Assembly (NCBI GenBank): GCA_020796225.1
Contig: CM036755.1
Location: 39,318,806-39,382,805, forward strand
DNA: 64,000 bases
Reading direction: 5' to 3'
Origin: Arion vulgaris
Lineage: Eukaryota; Mollusca; Gastropoda; Stylommatophora; Arionidae
Shown here: positions 32,455 through 43,250 of the stretch, piece by piece
Position numbering within the stretch: the stretch's first letter is position 1
How the letters are laid out: each line of letters opens with the position of its first letter
Made by a program: the position numbers and the translations under genes
The notes under the pieces: generated by a model
Databases searched by the model: none
What the model was told of the DNA's origin: nothing
What the model saw: only the letters and a program-made list of their open reading frames with translations

Positions 32455-32910
32455 CGAACGATCCATATCGACCACTTGTTAACCCTTTGGTTGCTAAGGA
32501 CGTGTATAGACGTTTTCACATTTACTGCTAAGACGCATTAACACGTCTGTTATTATCTCTCCTCTGTGGGCTAAAGACGTGTTAACACGTTAAAAATTTC
32601 TACTGTCACTGTTGTAGGCGTACATTCACGTTTGTGACCTAGAAACAAAGAATAGTTATTTTTAGCTCCGTCTTTGGAAAGTATGTAGCATCGAACTGGT
32701 TTTGTATGTGATCTAAGCCTAAGAGTCATTGTACGTCGTGAATTATGCGCCTACAACTAGGCCAGTACATCCGATTTCTGCAACGCCTTTTATTTAGTAG
32801 GGTAGTTTTTCTAGGCCCTTACCACAGTCGTCTCTTACGACATGCTTTATATGTCGCAGTATTAATATTCTTTGCTCCTGTGAGCCCCAGCAACACACGG
32901 GGAAAATACC
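32455..32910 (-). mobile_element. SINE-B, minus strand, interrupted by a MITE
   Basis: Tail side: cgatccatatcgaccacttg (32459-32478). After the MITE at 32483-32702 it resumes at gtatgtgatctaagcctaag and runs through gcgcctacaactaggcc and tcttacgacatgctttat to the head gagccccagcaacacacggg. Confidence 0.82.
32483..32702 (-). mobile_element. piggyBac-like MITE (family C), inverted copy
   Basis: Reverse complement of the 23667 copy: starts TTAA (32479-32482) ccctttggttgctaagga, interior gacgtgttaacacgtt, ends gtagcatcgaactggtt. The TTAA is within the SINE sequence gttaacc. The right TTAA is not preserved and about 12 bases of SINE are missing. Confidence 0.65.
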
Positions 32911-32957
32911 CTTTCACTAGTATTCAAACTTCCTTCTGAAAACTTCCAAACACGGGA

Positions 32958-33935
32958 TTAACTTTCTTAAAACTCGTAATCACTATACTACTTGTCTTAC
33001 ATCTCGTAATCCCTTTACTACTTGTCTTACTTCTCGTAATCACTATACCACTTGTCTTACATCTCGTAATCACTATACTACTTGTCTTACATCTCGTAAT
33101 CCCTATACCACTTGTCTTACATCTCGTAATCACTATACTACTTGTCTTACATCTCGTAATCCCTTTACTACTTGTCTTACTTCTCGTAATCACTATACCA
33201 CTTGTCTTACATCTCGTAATCACTATACTTCTTGTCTTAGATCTCGTGATATCTATACCACTTGTCTTACTTCTCGTGATATCTATACCACTTGTCTTAC
33301 TTCTCGTAATCACTATACCACTTGTCTTACATCTCGTAATCACTATACTTCTTGTCTTAGATTTCGTGATATCTATACCACTTGTCTTACTTCTCGTGAT
33401 ATCTATACCACTTGTCTTACTTCTCGTGATACCTATACACTTGTCTTACTTCTCGTGATACCTATCCACTTGTCTTCATCTCGTGATAGCTATACCACTT
33501 GTCTTACTTCTCGTGATATCTATACCACTTGTCTTACTTCTCGTGATACCTATGCTACTGGTCTTCATCTCGTATCAGCTATACCACTTGTCTTACTTCT
33601 CGTGATATCTATACCACTTGTCTTACTTCTCGTGATCTCTATACCACTTGTCTTACTTCTCGTGATATCTATACCACTTGTCTTACTTCTCGTGATATCT
33701 ATACCACTTGTCTTACTTTCTGATACTATGCTACTGTCTTACTCTCGTGATAGCTATACCACTTGTCTTACTTCTCGTGATATCTATACCACTTGTCTTA
33801 CTTCTCGTGATATCTATACCACTTGTCTTACTTCTCGTGATACCTATGCTACTGGTCTTCATCTCGTGATAGCTATACCACTTGTCTTACTTCTCTTGAT
33901 ACCTATGCCACTTGTCTTACTTCTCGTGATACTAC
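32958..33935. repeat. 30-bp tandem array, about 31 copies, two blocks
   Basis: Unit parts ctcgtaatcactatac and cacttgtcttac. The left block (to about 33240) has cgtaatcactatac; the right block has cgtgatatctatacc, with an alternating mixed zone at 33240-33370. Some right-hand units are shortened to 28-29 bp. A multiple of three, so frames stay open. Confidence 0.95.
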
Positions 33936-34084
33936 TCATAGATCACTTCACGTCTCCTAGTACTGATTTAAAACAATACAATGGAATCCCCCAATCGATC
34001 ACTAGCGATTTATTGATTTATTCATGACTTATCAAGACAATCATTAGAAGCTAGATTATTCAAACAGGAAGCAGGATGAGGATA

Positions 34085-34310
34085 ACTTAAACCAGCGTTT
34101 CCCAAACTGGGGTTCCGCGGTGTACTCACTTGAGATCCTGAAACGCTTGAAGAAATATTATGATCTTTGACATGGCAAATAGAAATTAATTTTAAAATAT
34201 ATCAACATATAAAGTATATAAACAGTGTTTCAGTAAACAGTATCAACTAGTTTATTGAAATGAAAGACTAAATACGTAGGAACTTTATTTTGATTCTATA
34301 GGTCTAAGCT
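34085..34310 (+). mobile_element. hAT-like terminus, one end only
   Basis: cagcgtttcccaaactgggg followed by ttccgcggtg is a common hAT-type non-autonomous terminus. No matching inverted end was found downstream, so the element is truncated or its limit is undefined. Confidence 0.4.
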
Positions 34311-34311
34311 T

Positions 34312-34552
34312 TTCACTGTTTCTGTGTCCTAGGGTTAGTGACTCGGTCTATTAACCCTGACGTTCTGAGTTCGAATCACGCTGCTGACAGTTTGCTTGCA
34401 AATTGTTTCTGTTGATTTTAACAAAGGACGATGGCGCCACCCGTTCAGAAAGTAATGGCAAACTACTGAACGTATAAGTGGTGCCTAGAAAATCAACGAC
34501 TCGTTTACTGTAGTTGATGGCTGCGTCCTTTAGGGTATGCCCCGATTCTCAT
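34312..34552 (+). mobile_element. tRNA-derived SINE (family T), full copy
   Basis: The head has gagttcgaatcacgc as B box (34369-34383). The body contains cagaaagtaatggcaaacta, ctgaacgtataagtggtgcc, tagaaaatcaacgactcgtt and gatggctgcgtcctttaggg, colinear with 2875-2634 read in reverse. A tail fragment is also at 38300-38360. Confidence 0.75.
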
Positions 34553-34799
34553 TTCATTTATTAAAATATTAAATTGCAGACATTGTTTACTATTGTACAC
34601 ACAGATAATTCATTCCTGTCCATTTTCTATATAGAAACATCTAGGGTCTGCGGCTGCAATATGCATTTAATGCAAAGTCCGGTATGCAAAGTGTGGAGCC
34701 GCTGACTTAAACAAAGAAGCGTTATGGTTTTTTAAAAAAATGGGATTTTAAAACGTTATACCAGCAACCGTTAGATCAGTTTGACGGGGTTGGTGGTAA

Positions 34800-36054
34800 C
34801 ATGAGCCAGGGTTAGCGAGATGGCGCTAACCAAGACCCTGCCCCCAACCTCCACGCGGTGACCCTGGAAACAGACTCAGGTTCTGGTCTGGCTAAGGGGG
34901 CAGGATCGGGAGAGCTACTTGGTGCAAGTAGCGATGTAAAGGTAGTCATGCTTGATGGGATCCGCCCGCAACATAGACGAGCGAACTCCCAGTGACTATC
35001 AATGCTCGACTCTCCCGACCGAAGGAAAAGCTCGGACAGCCCAGAGAGAATTGACGAACATGGTGAGGTAGGCACCAGGGCAGAACACAAATCGTAATCT
35101 CCGGAGCAGGAGACTCCATACACGCGCTCGACGTATAAGCCAAAGGTCCCGCCACAAATCACCAGTTTCTCTGTCGATGGAGAGACTTGTGAATATGAAA
35201 GAAAGAAAGGCGCATCTAGTGATGAAACATGTGCCCACGCTGGGCGATACTCGAAGCCCTGAGGAAGGGGCAAACATTGCCAGCTCGTTGACAAAAATAA
35301 ATGTCAGATCCGTAACGAATAAAAGTCTACCCTCATGTCGGTAAGAGGGAAGATCGCAGCTGACTCCGCATCGGTGACCTGGTGCAGATATATGTACTGG
35401 GTATGGTTTGCCGAGCGCAAAACAACAGGTTGCGTTTAGTGCATAACTAAACTACCCTCCTGGGAAAACCGTCAAGGTACTGTGAATAACAAATAACATC
35501 TTCGGAAGAACAAGGTTTGTGATGCCTAACGGAACTGCCAGCCTTGGGACAACCGGGCAAGGTACTGTTGCAGTCACAACTAACATCCCCGGAAGAACTG
35601 GGCGGGTGATGGTGGCGAGCGCAAAATCCTCAGTTGCGCTGCTAACGACGATTGAAACGACCCTCTACATTGTCTGTGCCTGGCCCCAGGTCGTTGTCTT
35701 CGAGGCTAACTGCAAATTGCCACGTACCAACGCGCGTCTTTAAAAGGCTGAGAATGCTCCTACTCCAGATCAAACTTAAAACTGAACGGTAAAGTAAGGT
35801 CGACAATGTAAAGATCTGACAGGCTGTCCGGGTCCGAACATTGGCGAAGGCCGATACTTTACACGGTGTCTTATACGAGTAAGACGCCGTCCGAGGACAA
35901 GCTTATAAGCCCCAAGAATTGTTTCTAATCCGGAACGACCTCACAGTCAGAAAGGACATAACAGCGTAACTCGCTGTCTTGGCGTAGATACCAAAGCCCA
36001 AATATACGTCAAAGTTGATCGAAAAAGCATAGATACGGGCCGACTTAGTCGGCA
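34800..36054 (+). pseudogene. Decayed LINE 5' region
   Basis: GC-richer than its surroundings. Contains a duplicated block (gtcaaggtactgtgaataac at 35471 and gcaaggtactgttgcagtca at 35556, each followed by aacatc..cggaagaac). Near 35830 the plus strand reads VKI, stop, then VRTLAKADTLHGVL, resembling the T-W-N-V-R-T-L start of a LINE endonuclease. The element identity is an inference; no intact frame. Confidence 0.4.
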
Positions 36055-36248
36055 GAAAGGATCGTACCCTAGGAAAGTTCACCCTAGTAAATCAAAAGCT
36101 GGCTGAAATCGGACGGGCGGGCCTAGTCACCATGGGCGCACAATCGATCCGACGTAGATCACTCCGTTCTTGCCAGTGGACCAATTATACATCACAAAAG
36201 AATGATGAAATTGGCCGTGAAGAATGAACGAAAGAGAGAGAGAGAGAT
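36055..36248 (+). mobile_element. SINE-B variant with (GA)n tail
   Basis: aggatcgtaccctaggaaag, cctagtaaatcaaaagctgg and gaaatcggacgggcgggcc match the SINE-B middle, but the end is gtgaagaatgaacgaaag followed by gagagagagagaga instead of GAAGAAG. The head is not recognised. Confidence 0.6.
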
Positions 36249-36269
36249 CAGTTGGACCATATCGCCAAG

Positions 36270-36410
36270 TGTTTAACAGGGTAGATTGTCGTTCTAAATG
36301 TTGAGGGTTCGAATCGGATCAATTCAAATATGCAATTTTTTTCATGAGGTCTCTAGTATTATTGTTGGAGCTACAGAGTTCGTGTTTTTGTGCAACTTCC
36401 AGTATTTCTT
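36270..36410 (+). repeat. Family E tRNA-derived SINE, third copy
   Basis: tgagggttcgaatcggatc is the B-box region, followed after about 40 bases by gaggtctctagtattattg and ggagctacagagttcgtg, parallel to ttgccggagatatggagtt at 15384. Confidence 0.5.
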
Positions 36411-36424
36411 CAAAATGGCGCTGC

Positions 36425-36515
36425 CAACACAATATGTTATTGTCCACACAAAATGACACTGTCCATACAAAATGGTATTGCTCACACAAAATGGTTTTGC
36501 CCACACCAAAGTGGA
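36425..36515. repeat. 21-bp imperfect repeat, about 4-5 copies
   Basis: Units around cacacaaaatggtattgctc, alternately ending gcccacac, gtccatac or gtccacac. Confidence 0.7.
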
Positions 36516-36569
36516 CAACAGAAATAAGAAAGAAAGTGAAAGACAACACACGGTGTCGGAGGGAACTGC

Positions 36570-37235
36570 AATGGACCGAAATGACATTCTTACGGCATTG
36601 AGAAAGTCTTTCCGAACGGGGAGTTTTAGAGTGGTGAATTCCACATTATAGGTGTAAAGCATGGACATTTAATAAAGCAGTGGAAAAACATATGTGCTTT
36701 TGAATATAAGTGTTACAGAAGAGTCCTCGTATATCATGGAAAGAGAAGAAACAAATAGATCTATCCAGAAAGAACTCAAAATCAAAGAAAACTGGCTGAT
36801 GCTACAAATAAGAAAGAGAAAATTGTGATATTTTGGACATATAAAAGACATGAAGGGCTGGAGAAGACCATCATGGAAGGAGGCATACCGGCAAAGAAAA
36901 GAAGAGGAAGACTACGGAGAAGATGGATTCAAGATGTAACTGATGGGTTTGAACATGACGGCTGCAGAGGCAGGACATCTGGCCTATGAGGTAGAGAAAT
37001 TCCGGAGGACAGTTGGGGCAGCAAAGTCCAGCTCAGGACAAGCTATTTGATGATTATGATGAATCCCACTTGCTGACCAGATTGAGAGAGTTGAGTGTCG
37101 ATATTTGTACATCCGACAAGAACGAAATACCAAATATGCAAAGAGGTTGATTAATCAACATCGAACTGGGGTGTTGGACCGCTAGACGCTGCTGAATTTG
37201 TTGAGGCAGAGATCAGGGCACCTATGAACATGTCT
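36570..37235 (+). pseudogene. LINE (RNase H-flank type) split by a LINE-K insertion
   Basis: The first part, 36570-36644, reads MDRNDILTALRKSF; the second, 37070-37235, continues with cttgctgaccagattgag. The same join is uninterrupted in the copy at 3210-3460 (minus). The insert is 36645-37059. Confidence 0.7.
36645..37059 (+). mobile_element. LINE-K 3' end inserted in another LINE
   Basis: Flanked by tgaattccac (36635-36644) and tgaatcccac (37060-37069), a 10-bp target duplication with one mismatch. The insert encodes in broken frames EREETNRSIQKELKIKENWL, IFWTYKRHEGLEKTIMEGG, IPAKKRRGRLRRRWIQDVTD and TAAEAGHLAYEVEKFRRTV, then ends ttgatgattatgat. A 5'-truncated insertion, as expected for target-primed reverse transcription. 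Confidence 0.8.
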
Positions 37236-37835
37236 GAAGTGCTTTGATGATAGTCCACATATAACTGATAACTGCCATAGATAATAATTTGCCATTTATA
37301 CAGATTTCTAAGTGCCGCGATGGCGTACACGCTAGTACACTTGTAGACTCATGCACGCATGGTCGCGGGTTCAATTCCTCAATGGAAATTACATTTGTTC
37401 CGATCGTAACTGTTATCAAGTCATAGACATACTCAGTTGGGAACCAGCGAAACACTGGAAAAAAAGGACAACCTGCGTGAATTTGATCGCATCACCCATC
37501 GTCATGGGCGTCGACACTAGATTTTCAAGAGAGAAGCAACACTTTAAAAACGATATATAGTTTGTAATTTACTATGCAGAAATGGAAAAGACCAGATTCA
37601 TATAAAACTGCTTTATCACAAATCATTTTCCCTGGATGTGGCATCTGCCCCTGCTTGTTTTAACGTATAGACGCCCATGACCATCTGATGCAGTCGTTCA
37701 GAGAAAATAGGGTTCTAATATCAGATATGTTTCCAACTATACCACATGGTATGAAAATAGGTTCCTTTAATTAACCATCTCACTCCGTAATTTTGTTCTA
37801 TATCCGAACGCATTCATATTGCAAGGCCTACACGC
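37236..37835. other. Mostly unassigned; one tRNA-like B box
   Basis: At 37315-37385 gcgatggcgtacacgctag and cgcgggttcaattcctcaat resemble a tRNA-derived SINE head, with no second copy in the window. Nothing else is supportable. Confidence 0.35.
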
Positions 37836-38300
37836 CCGTGGGGTGCCCGGGCCCGCAAGAGAAGCAAAGAATAGTAATAATGTGACCTGCAAGCATGTCG
37901 TAAGAGGCGACTGAAAAAGGGGTCTAGAGAATTTACCCTAGTAAATAAAAAGCGTCACAGATATCGGATGTTTTGACCTACTTTAGGCGCATAACTGACA
38001 CAAAATACAATCGCTCTTAGGCTCAGATCGAAACATGAGATTGTTCTTAGTAAAATTTTTCATTAAATTCTTGCTTACTTATATGATACTATACATACAT
38101 GTCTTTGTCCCTAAATGTCAATTTACTTAGTCTCACTGCAGCCTACCCACGGTTTTCTTCAGATCTGGTCTGGTCTGACCACCTCAGATTTGTAGATTCC
38201 GCCATCGCCTTATGCTCGGATCACATACAATCACAAAGAGTAGTTTAACAAGTTGTTAATATGGTGCGTTCCAAGAAGAAGAAGAAGAAGAAGAAGAAGA
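37836..38300 (+). mobile_element. SINE-B interrupted by family D
   Basis: The head gcccgggcccgcaagagaag through gtcgtaagaggcgactg and agtaaataaaaagcgtcaca runs to 38029; after the insert it resumes at 38210 and runs to a long GAAGAAG tail at 38274-38300. Confidence 0.85.
38030..38209. mobile_element. Family D element, 180 bp, 13-bp target duplication
   Basis: Flanks ttaggctcagatc (38017-38029) and ttatgctcggatc (38210-38222) are a duplication of SINE-B sequence with two mismatches. The insert contains ctacccacggttttcttcag and ggtctgaccacctcagattt, shared with 2985-3165. No coding capacity; likely a SINE or a truncated LINE end. Confidence 0.75.
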
Positions 38301-38364
38301 GGATTACAACGATGGCTACGTCCTGTAAGAATATGCCCATTTTCATTTCAGTTAAATATGATTT

Positions 38365-39935
38365 TTTTAAATAATGATAATAATTAACATCATATTAACA
38401 ACTCGTACATCATTTTAACAACAACTCGTACATCATATTAACAACTCGTACATCATATTAACAACAACTCGTACATCATATTAACAATTTATACATCATA
38501 TTAACAACAACTCGTACATCATATTAACAACACGTACATCATATTAACAACTTGTACATCATATTAACAACAACTCGTACATCATATTAACAACTCGTAC
38601 ATGATATTAACAACTCGTACATCATATTAACAACTCGTACATCATATTAACAACAACTCGTACATCATATTAACAACAACTCGTACATCATATTAACAAC
38701 TCGTACATGATATTAACAACTCGTACATCATATTAACAACAAGTCGTACATCATATTAACAACAACTCGTACATCATATTAACAACAACTCGTACATCAT
38801 ATTAACAACTCGTACATCATATTAACAACAACTCGTACATCATATTAACAATAACTCGTACATCATATTAACAACAACTCGTACATCATATTAACAACAA
38901 CTCGTACATCATATTAACAACAACTCGTACATCATATTAACAACAACTCGTACATCATATTAACAACTAGTACATCATATTAACAATTCGTACACCATAT
39001 TAACAACAACTCGTACATCATATTAACAATAACTCGTACATCATATTAACAACAACTCGTACATCATATTAACAACTCGTACATCATATTAACAACTAGT
39101 ACATCATATTAACAACTCGTCAATCATATTAACAACTCGTACATCATATTAACAACAACTCGTACATCATATTAACAACTCGTACATCATATTAACAACT
39201 CGTACATCATATTAACAACTCGTACATCATATTAACAACTCATACATCATATTAACAACTCGTACATCATATTAACAACTCGTACATCATATTAACAACA
39301 ACACGTACATCATATTAAAAACTCGTACATCATATTAACAGCTCGTACATCATATTAACAACTCGTACATCATATTAACAATTCGTACACCATATTAACA
39401 ACAAGTCGTACATCATATTAACAACAACTCGTACATCATATTAACAACTCGTACATCATATTAACAACAAGTCGTACATCATATTAACAACAAGTCGTAC
39501 ATCATATTAACAACAACTCGTACATCATATTAACAACTCGTACATCATTTTAACAACAACTCGTACATCATATTAACAACAACTCGTACATCATATTAAC
39601 AACTCGTACATCATATTAACAACTAGTACATCATATTAACAACTCGTCAATCATATTAACAACTAGTACATCATATTAACAACAACTCGTACATCATATT
39701 AACAACTAGTACATCATATTAACAACTCGATCAATCATATTAACAACTAGTACATCATATTAACAACAACTCGTACATCATATTAACAACTCGTACATCA
39801 TATTAACAACTCGTACATCATATTAACAACTCGTACATCATATTAACAACTCGTACATCATATTAACAACTAGTACATCATATTAACAACTAGTACATCA
39901 TATTAATAACAACTCGTACATCATATTGTTTAGAT
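38365..39935. repeat. 20/23-bp tandem array, about 72 copies
   Basis: Unit catcatattaacaactcgta, with a 23-bp form carrying one extra AAC. Variants: tagtac, cttgtac, tcgtcaatc. Blocks such as tagtac / cgtcaatc recur near 39100 and 39620-39740, indicating duplication of groups of units. Confidence 0.96.
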
Positions 39936-40375
39936 TAATTAACGTAGATACTACTGGTAACCTATGTCATTGTAAAGCAGTTTATAAAACGCGTTGACAC
40001 CGGTTTTCTTTGAACGAATACAGCTCTATAACTTTACACATTAACACAATAATAATACAAACATATCGAAATATTGTTCCAAACTTGAATGAGAGAAAAT
40101 AACAACAAACTACTAAAATGATCGAATAAGACAACAAAGTGAGATATACAAAGTGTAACCAAGGAATGGTTCATCATTGAATGCATTCTACGGACAGACA
40201 TCACAATGTGGATTTGGTGGAAGATCGCCGCGCTGTCACTCATTGACTATTTTCTACTTAGCTCGCTGACAGAATATATGGTGTTACATATTGGCCAAGA
40301 TTATCAAAAACAGATTTTAAATCATGTAATATATGTTTCTTCTTCTTTTTGTCGATCGTTCTTTTGGTCATTTGA
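39936..40375. other. No recognisable feature
   Basis: Non-repetitive AT-rich sequence with short chance frames on both strands. Confidence 0.5.
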
Positions 40376-40655
40376 TCATTCTTATTGTGATATATAAACA
40401 TTCTTATTGTGATATATAAACATTCTTATTGTGATATATAAACATTCTTATTGTGATATATAAACATTCTTATTGTGATATATAACATTCTTATTGTGAT
40501 ATATAAACATTCTTATTGTGATATATAAACATTCTTATTGTGATATATAAACATTCTTATTGTGATATATAAACATTCTTATTGTGATATATAAACATTC
40601 TTATTGTGATATATAAACATTCTTATTGTGATATATAAACAGTCTTTGCCAAGAA
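40376..40655. repeat. 22-bp tandem array, 12 copies
   Basis: Unit parts cattcttattgtgatatata and aa. One unit lacks one base. The last unit continues into aacagtctttgccaagaacg, the same 3' edge as the 38-bp array at 58.2 kb. Confidence 0.95.
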
Positions 40656-40980
40656 CGTTTTTTTTACTTCACATCATTTAGCGCCATTTAGAACTCTGGT
40701 GCTTATCCTTCGGTGACGTGTCCGGTTTCAGCCAGCGTTGACTGGGTTCGCTCTCCGTGAGCCTTTGGCTGTCCCCAGCCTATGTGCAAGGCAGCAGGTT
40801 GCTATTTTCTTTTAGGGTAGCGACCTTATTGTTTGGACTACTTGGTGTGCCTGCCGTTCAGTTTTGTGTATGGTTTGTTCCGCTAGCCTTTGACTGTCCC
40901 CAATCGAACTACAAGGCAGTAGTACAATACGTTCTTGAATTCTTCGCAGCAGATTTGTTTTCTATTTTAAAAACATATTG
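40656..40980 (-). mobile_element. SINE fragments (SINE-B variant body and another)
   Basis: ctctggtgcttatccttcgg and gtttcagccagcgttgac match the body of the SINE-B variant at 42165-42265. Downstream, cctttggctgtccccagcct and cctttgactgtccccaatcg form an internal 115-bp spaced duplication. The 81-codon frame here has no domain and is not called a gene. Confidence 0.5.
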
Positions 40981-41196
40981 TATTGATTGTGTGATTGATT
41001 GATTGATTGATTGATAGAACCATCATCATTGTAAGTTGGTGAGTAACGATGTGTGCTTCAATGTCTTGTTATTCAGAAAAATCTCAGGGGCGGTGCACAA
41101 ACTTCGTAGCACGGCCGAGGCTCCCAGATGTGATTTAGAGGGAAGTAAAATATTTTGTAGGAATTTTATTTTTGCATCTTTAGCATTTTTTGGTAA
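40981..41196 (-). mobile_element. SINE-A, tail half
   Basis: Starts with (GATT)n on plus (40985-41014), then catcatcattgtaagttgg, agtaacgatgtgtgc and gtaggaattttattttt. It then switches abruptly to LINE-N sequence at about 41190 instead of the SINE-A middle. Confidence 0.72.
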
Positions 41197-41270
41197 GGAT
41201 TTCCAACACTCGGTGTTTATATTGAAGCATTTTAGAGACACTTAAACTGTTTTCAAAGCTTTTTATGTCC
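41197..41270 (-). pseudogene. LINE-N fragment joined to SINE-A
   Basis: The minus strand reads VSLKCFNINTECWKSL, matching the 22240-22310 stretch of LINE-N (KVSLKCFDIDTTCWESL in the ancestral frame). Too short to judge more. Confidence 0.55.
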
Positions 41271-41559
41271 ACAAACCGATCGTCGGCCTCCTTCAAGCGC
41301 CTTAGAAGTCTGCTACATAGTCAACATCAGTTTTCATCGCGCCCCAAGGACACTTGAGGCGGAGACAAGAAATACCCACTCGATTCAAACTAGTGCATTT
41401 CCAATACCGTACTCGTTTCTTTTTAGTTCGCAAGTTTCTAGGATCAATAATTCAAATGAGAATCGACTTAGATCGATTCTGCTGTTGCACACATTTACCG
41501 TTATAAATGTCAGATGGCATTGTCTAGCAAAATTTATATACATGAGAGTCTACTGCAGC

Positions 41560-41935
41560 CTAATACACTTGTCTACATACCACACGTTGTCTACATACCA
41601 ACACACTTGCCTACATACCAACACAGTTGCCTACATACCAACACTTGCTCTCAAACACTTGCACATACCAACACACTTGCCTACATACCAACACACTTGC
41701 CTACATCCACACACTGTGCCTACATACCAACACACTTGCCTCATACCAACACACTTGCCTACATACCAACACAGTCGCCTACATACCAACACACTTGCCT
41801 ACATACCAACACACTTGCCTACATACCAACACACTTACCTACATACCAACACACTTACCTACATACCAACACACTTACCTACATACCAACACACTTGCCT
41901 CATACGTATACACTATCTACATACATACCCATCAT
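41560..41935. repeat. 20-bp tandem array, about 18 copies
   Basis: Unit acataccaacacacttgcct, with single-base variants (agttgcct, acttacct) and some shortened units (cataccaac). Its right edge is a LINE-K 3' terminus. Confidence 0.93.
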
Positions 41936-42036
41936 CATCATCAAATAGCTTGTACTGAGCAGAGCTTTGGCATCCTAACAATCCTCCGGAATTTCTCTCT
42001 CTCATGGGCCAGATGTCACGTCTCTGCAGCTGTCAT

Positions 42037-42077
<41 letters not shown>

Positions 42078-42672
42078 GCGATCACCGCCCAGACCGATGT
42101 ACGAGACCTCCCCATAAATTATATTCATGTGGAAATCTGGAAATCTGATTCATGCAGCCTTAGCATTGGTGTCTTTTACGTCACATCTTCAGCACCATCA
42201 GGAGCTCTGGTGCTTATCCTTCGGCGATGTGTCGGTTTCAGCCAGCGTTTACTCGGTTCACTTTCCGTTCTGTAGCCATCTTGTGTTTTTTCACGGTGTT
42301 GGGTAGTTAGCCCCACGCCCAACCTCCTTAGTCGCCTCTTATGACATGCGTGGCAGGTAACAGTGGTTCTATTCTTTACACCCCAATTTTGGCCCCGGTA
42401 ACCACTCGGGCGGCCGTCATGTTTAAACTATCAGTTACATCCTGAATCCATCTTCTCCGTGGTCTTCCTCTCTTTGTCAGTATGTCTACTTCCATGATGC
42501 ATTCTCCAGCCCTTCATGTCTTTTATATATCCAAAATACTCTCGTTTTCATATTTTTATTTGTAGCATCAGCCAGTTTTCTTTGATTTTGAGTTCTTTCT
42601 GGATAGATCTATTTGTTCTCTTCTCTGTTCATGATATACGGAGGACTCTTCTGTAACACTTATATTCAAATA
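41936..42672 (-). pseudogene. LINE-K 3' end, interrupted by a SINE
   Basis: Terminus catcatcatcaaatagcttg, then cggaatttctctctctcatg to 42031. After the SINE at 42040-42415 it continues as tttaaactatcagttacatc and runs through the minus-strand basic patch and ENWLMLQIK-like codons to 42672. The uninterrupted version is at 63300-63705. Confidence 0.78.
42040..42415 (-). mobile_element. SINE-B variant, full length, (GA)n tail, 8-bp target duplication
   Basis: gtcatgtt occurs at 42032-42039 and 42416-42423. On the minus strand the element starts gccgcccgagtggttaccgg, carries cgtaagaggcgact-type sequence (here cataagaggcgact), the body with aaacgctggctgaaaccgac, and ends in a (GA)n tail (plus: CTCTCT at 42040-42073). 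The body is unrelated to the main SINE-B type although the heads match. Confidence 0.82.
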
Positions 42673-43250
42673 CACCTACATTTGACACACATATACCAGC
42701 ACACGTCGCCTGAATACCTGTATACACACCACCTACATACGAACACACGACGCAAGCATGCCTACACATAGCATCTACATACTGTGTCTACAATACATAC
42801 ACACACCGTCTGCTTATCAACACACACCGTCTACATAAATACACAGTCGCATACATACCTACACATAAAAATACATTTGACTAAATATCAAAACACATCG
42901 CCTACATGCCAATACACCTACATAAGGTCTATATACATCGACTACATACCAATACACCTACATAAGGCCTATATACATCGACTACATACCTACACACTAC
43001 CTACACACGAATACACACTACATATATACCGACACACTGCCAACATATCAATACAGACTACATATATACCCACACACTGCTTACATATCAATACAGACTA
43101 CATATATACCGACACACTGCCAACATATCAATACACACTATATATACCTACACATTGCCTACATACCAATACACTGCCTACAAACTGATGAACACTGCCT
43201 ACATAGTAATACACACCATTCACATACCAAAACACTACATATCTGCGATC
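42673..43250. repeat. Degenerate array with 40-bp core, ACA/TAC-rich
   Basis: The regular part at 43010-43150 has units around ctacatatataccgacacac and tgccaacatatcaatacaga. The left part has looser repeats of catcgactacataccaatac. It probably continues the 41.6-41.9 kb ACATACC-rich array across the LINE insertion. Confidence 0.8.

Noticed and set aside
32924..34027. CRISPR-like regular repeat spacing in the 30-bp array
   Set aside because: There are no unique spacers; units are contiguous tandem repeats, and the context is eukaryotic.
34812..35294. A 160-codon minus-strand ORF in a GC-richer region
   Set aside because: Overlapping frames of similar quality, no domain, and the plus strand looks like a decayed LINE 5' region; kept only as a LINE relic.
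40757..41002. An 81-codon ORF with hydrophobic stretches
   Set aside because: Lies across SINE fragments and ends in a SINE-A (GATT)n tail.
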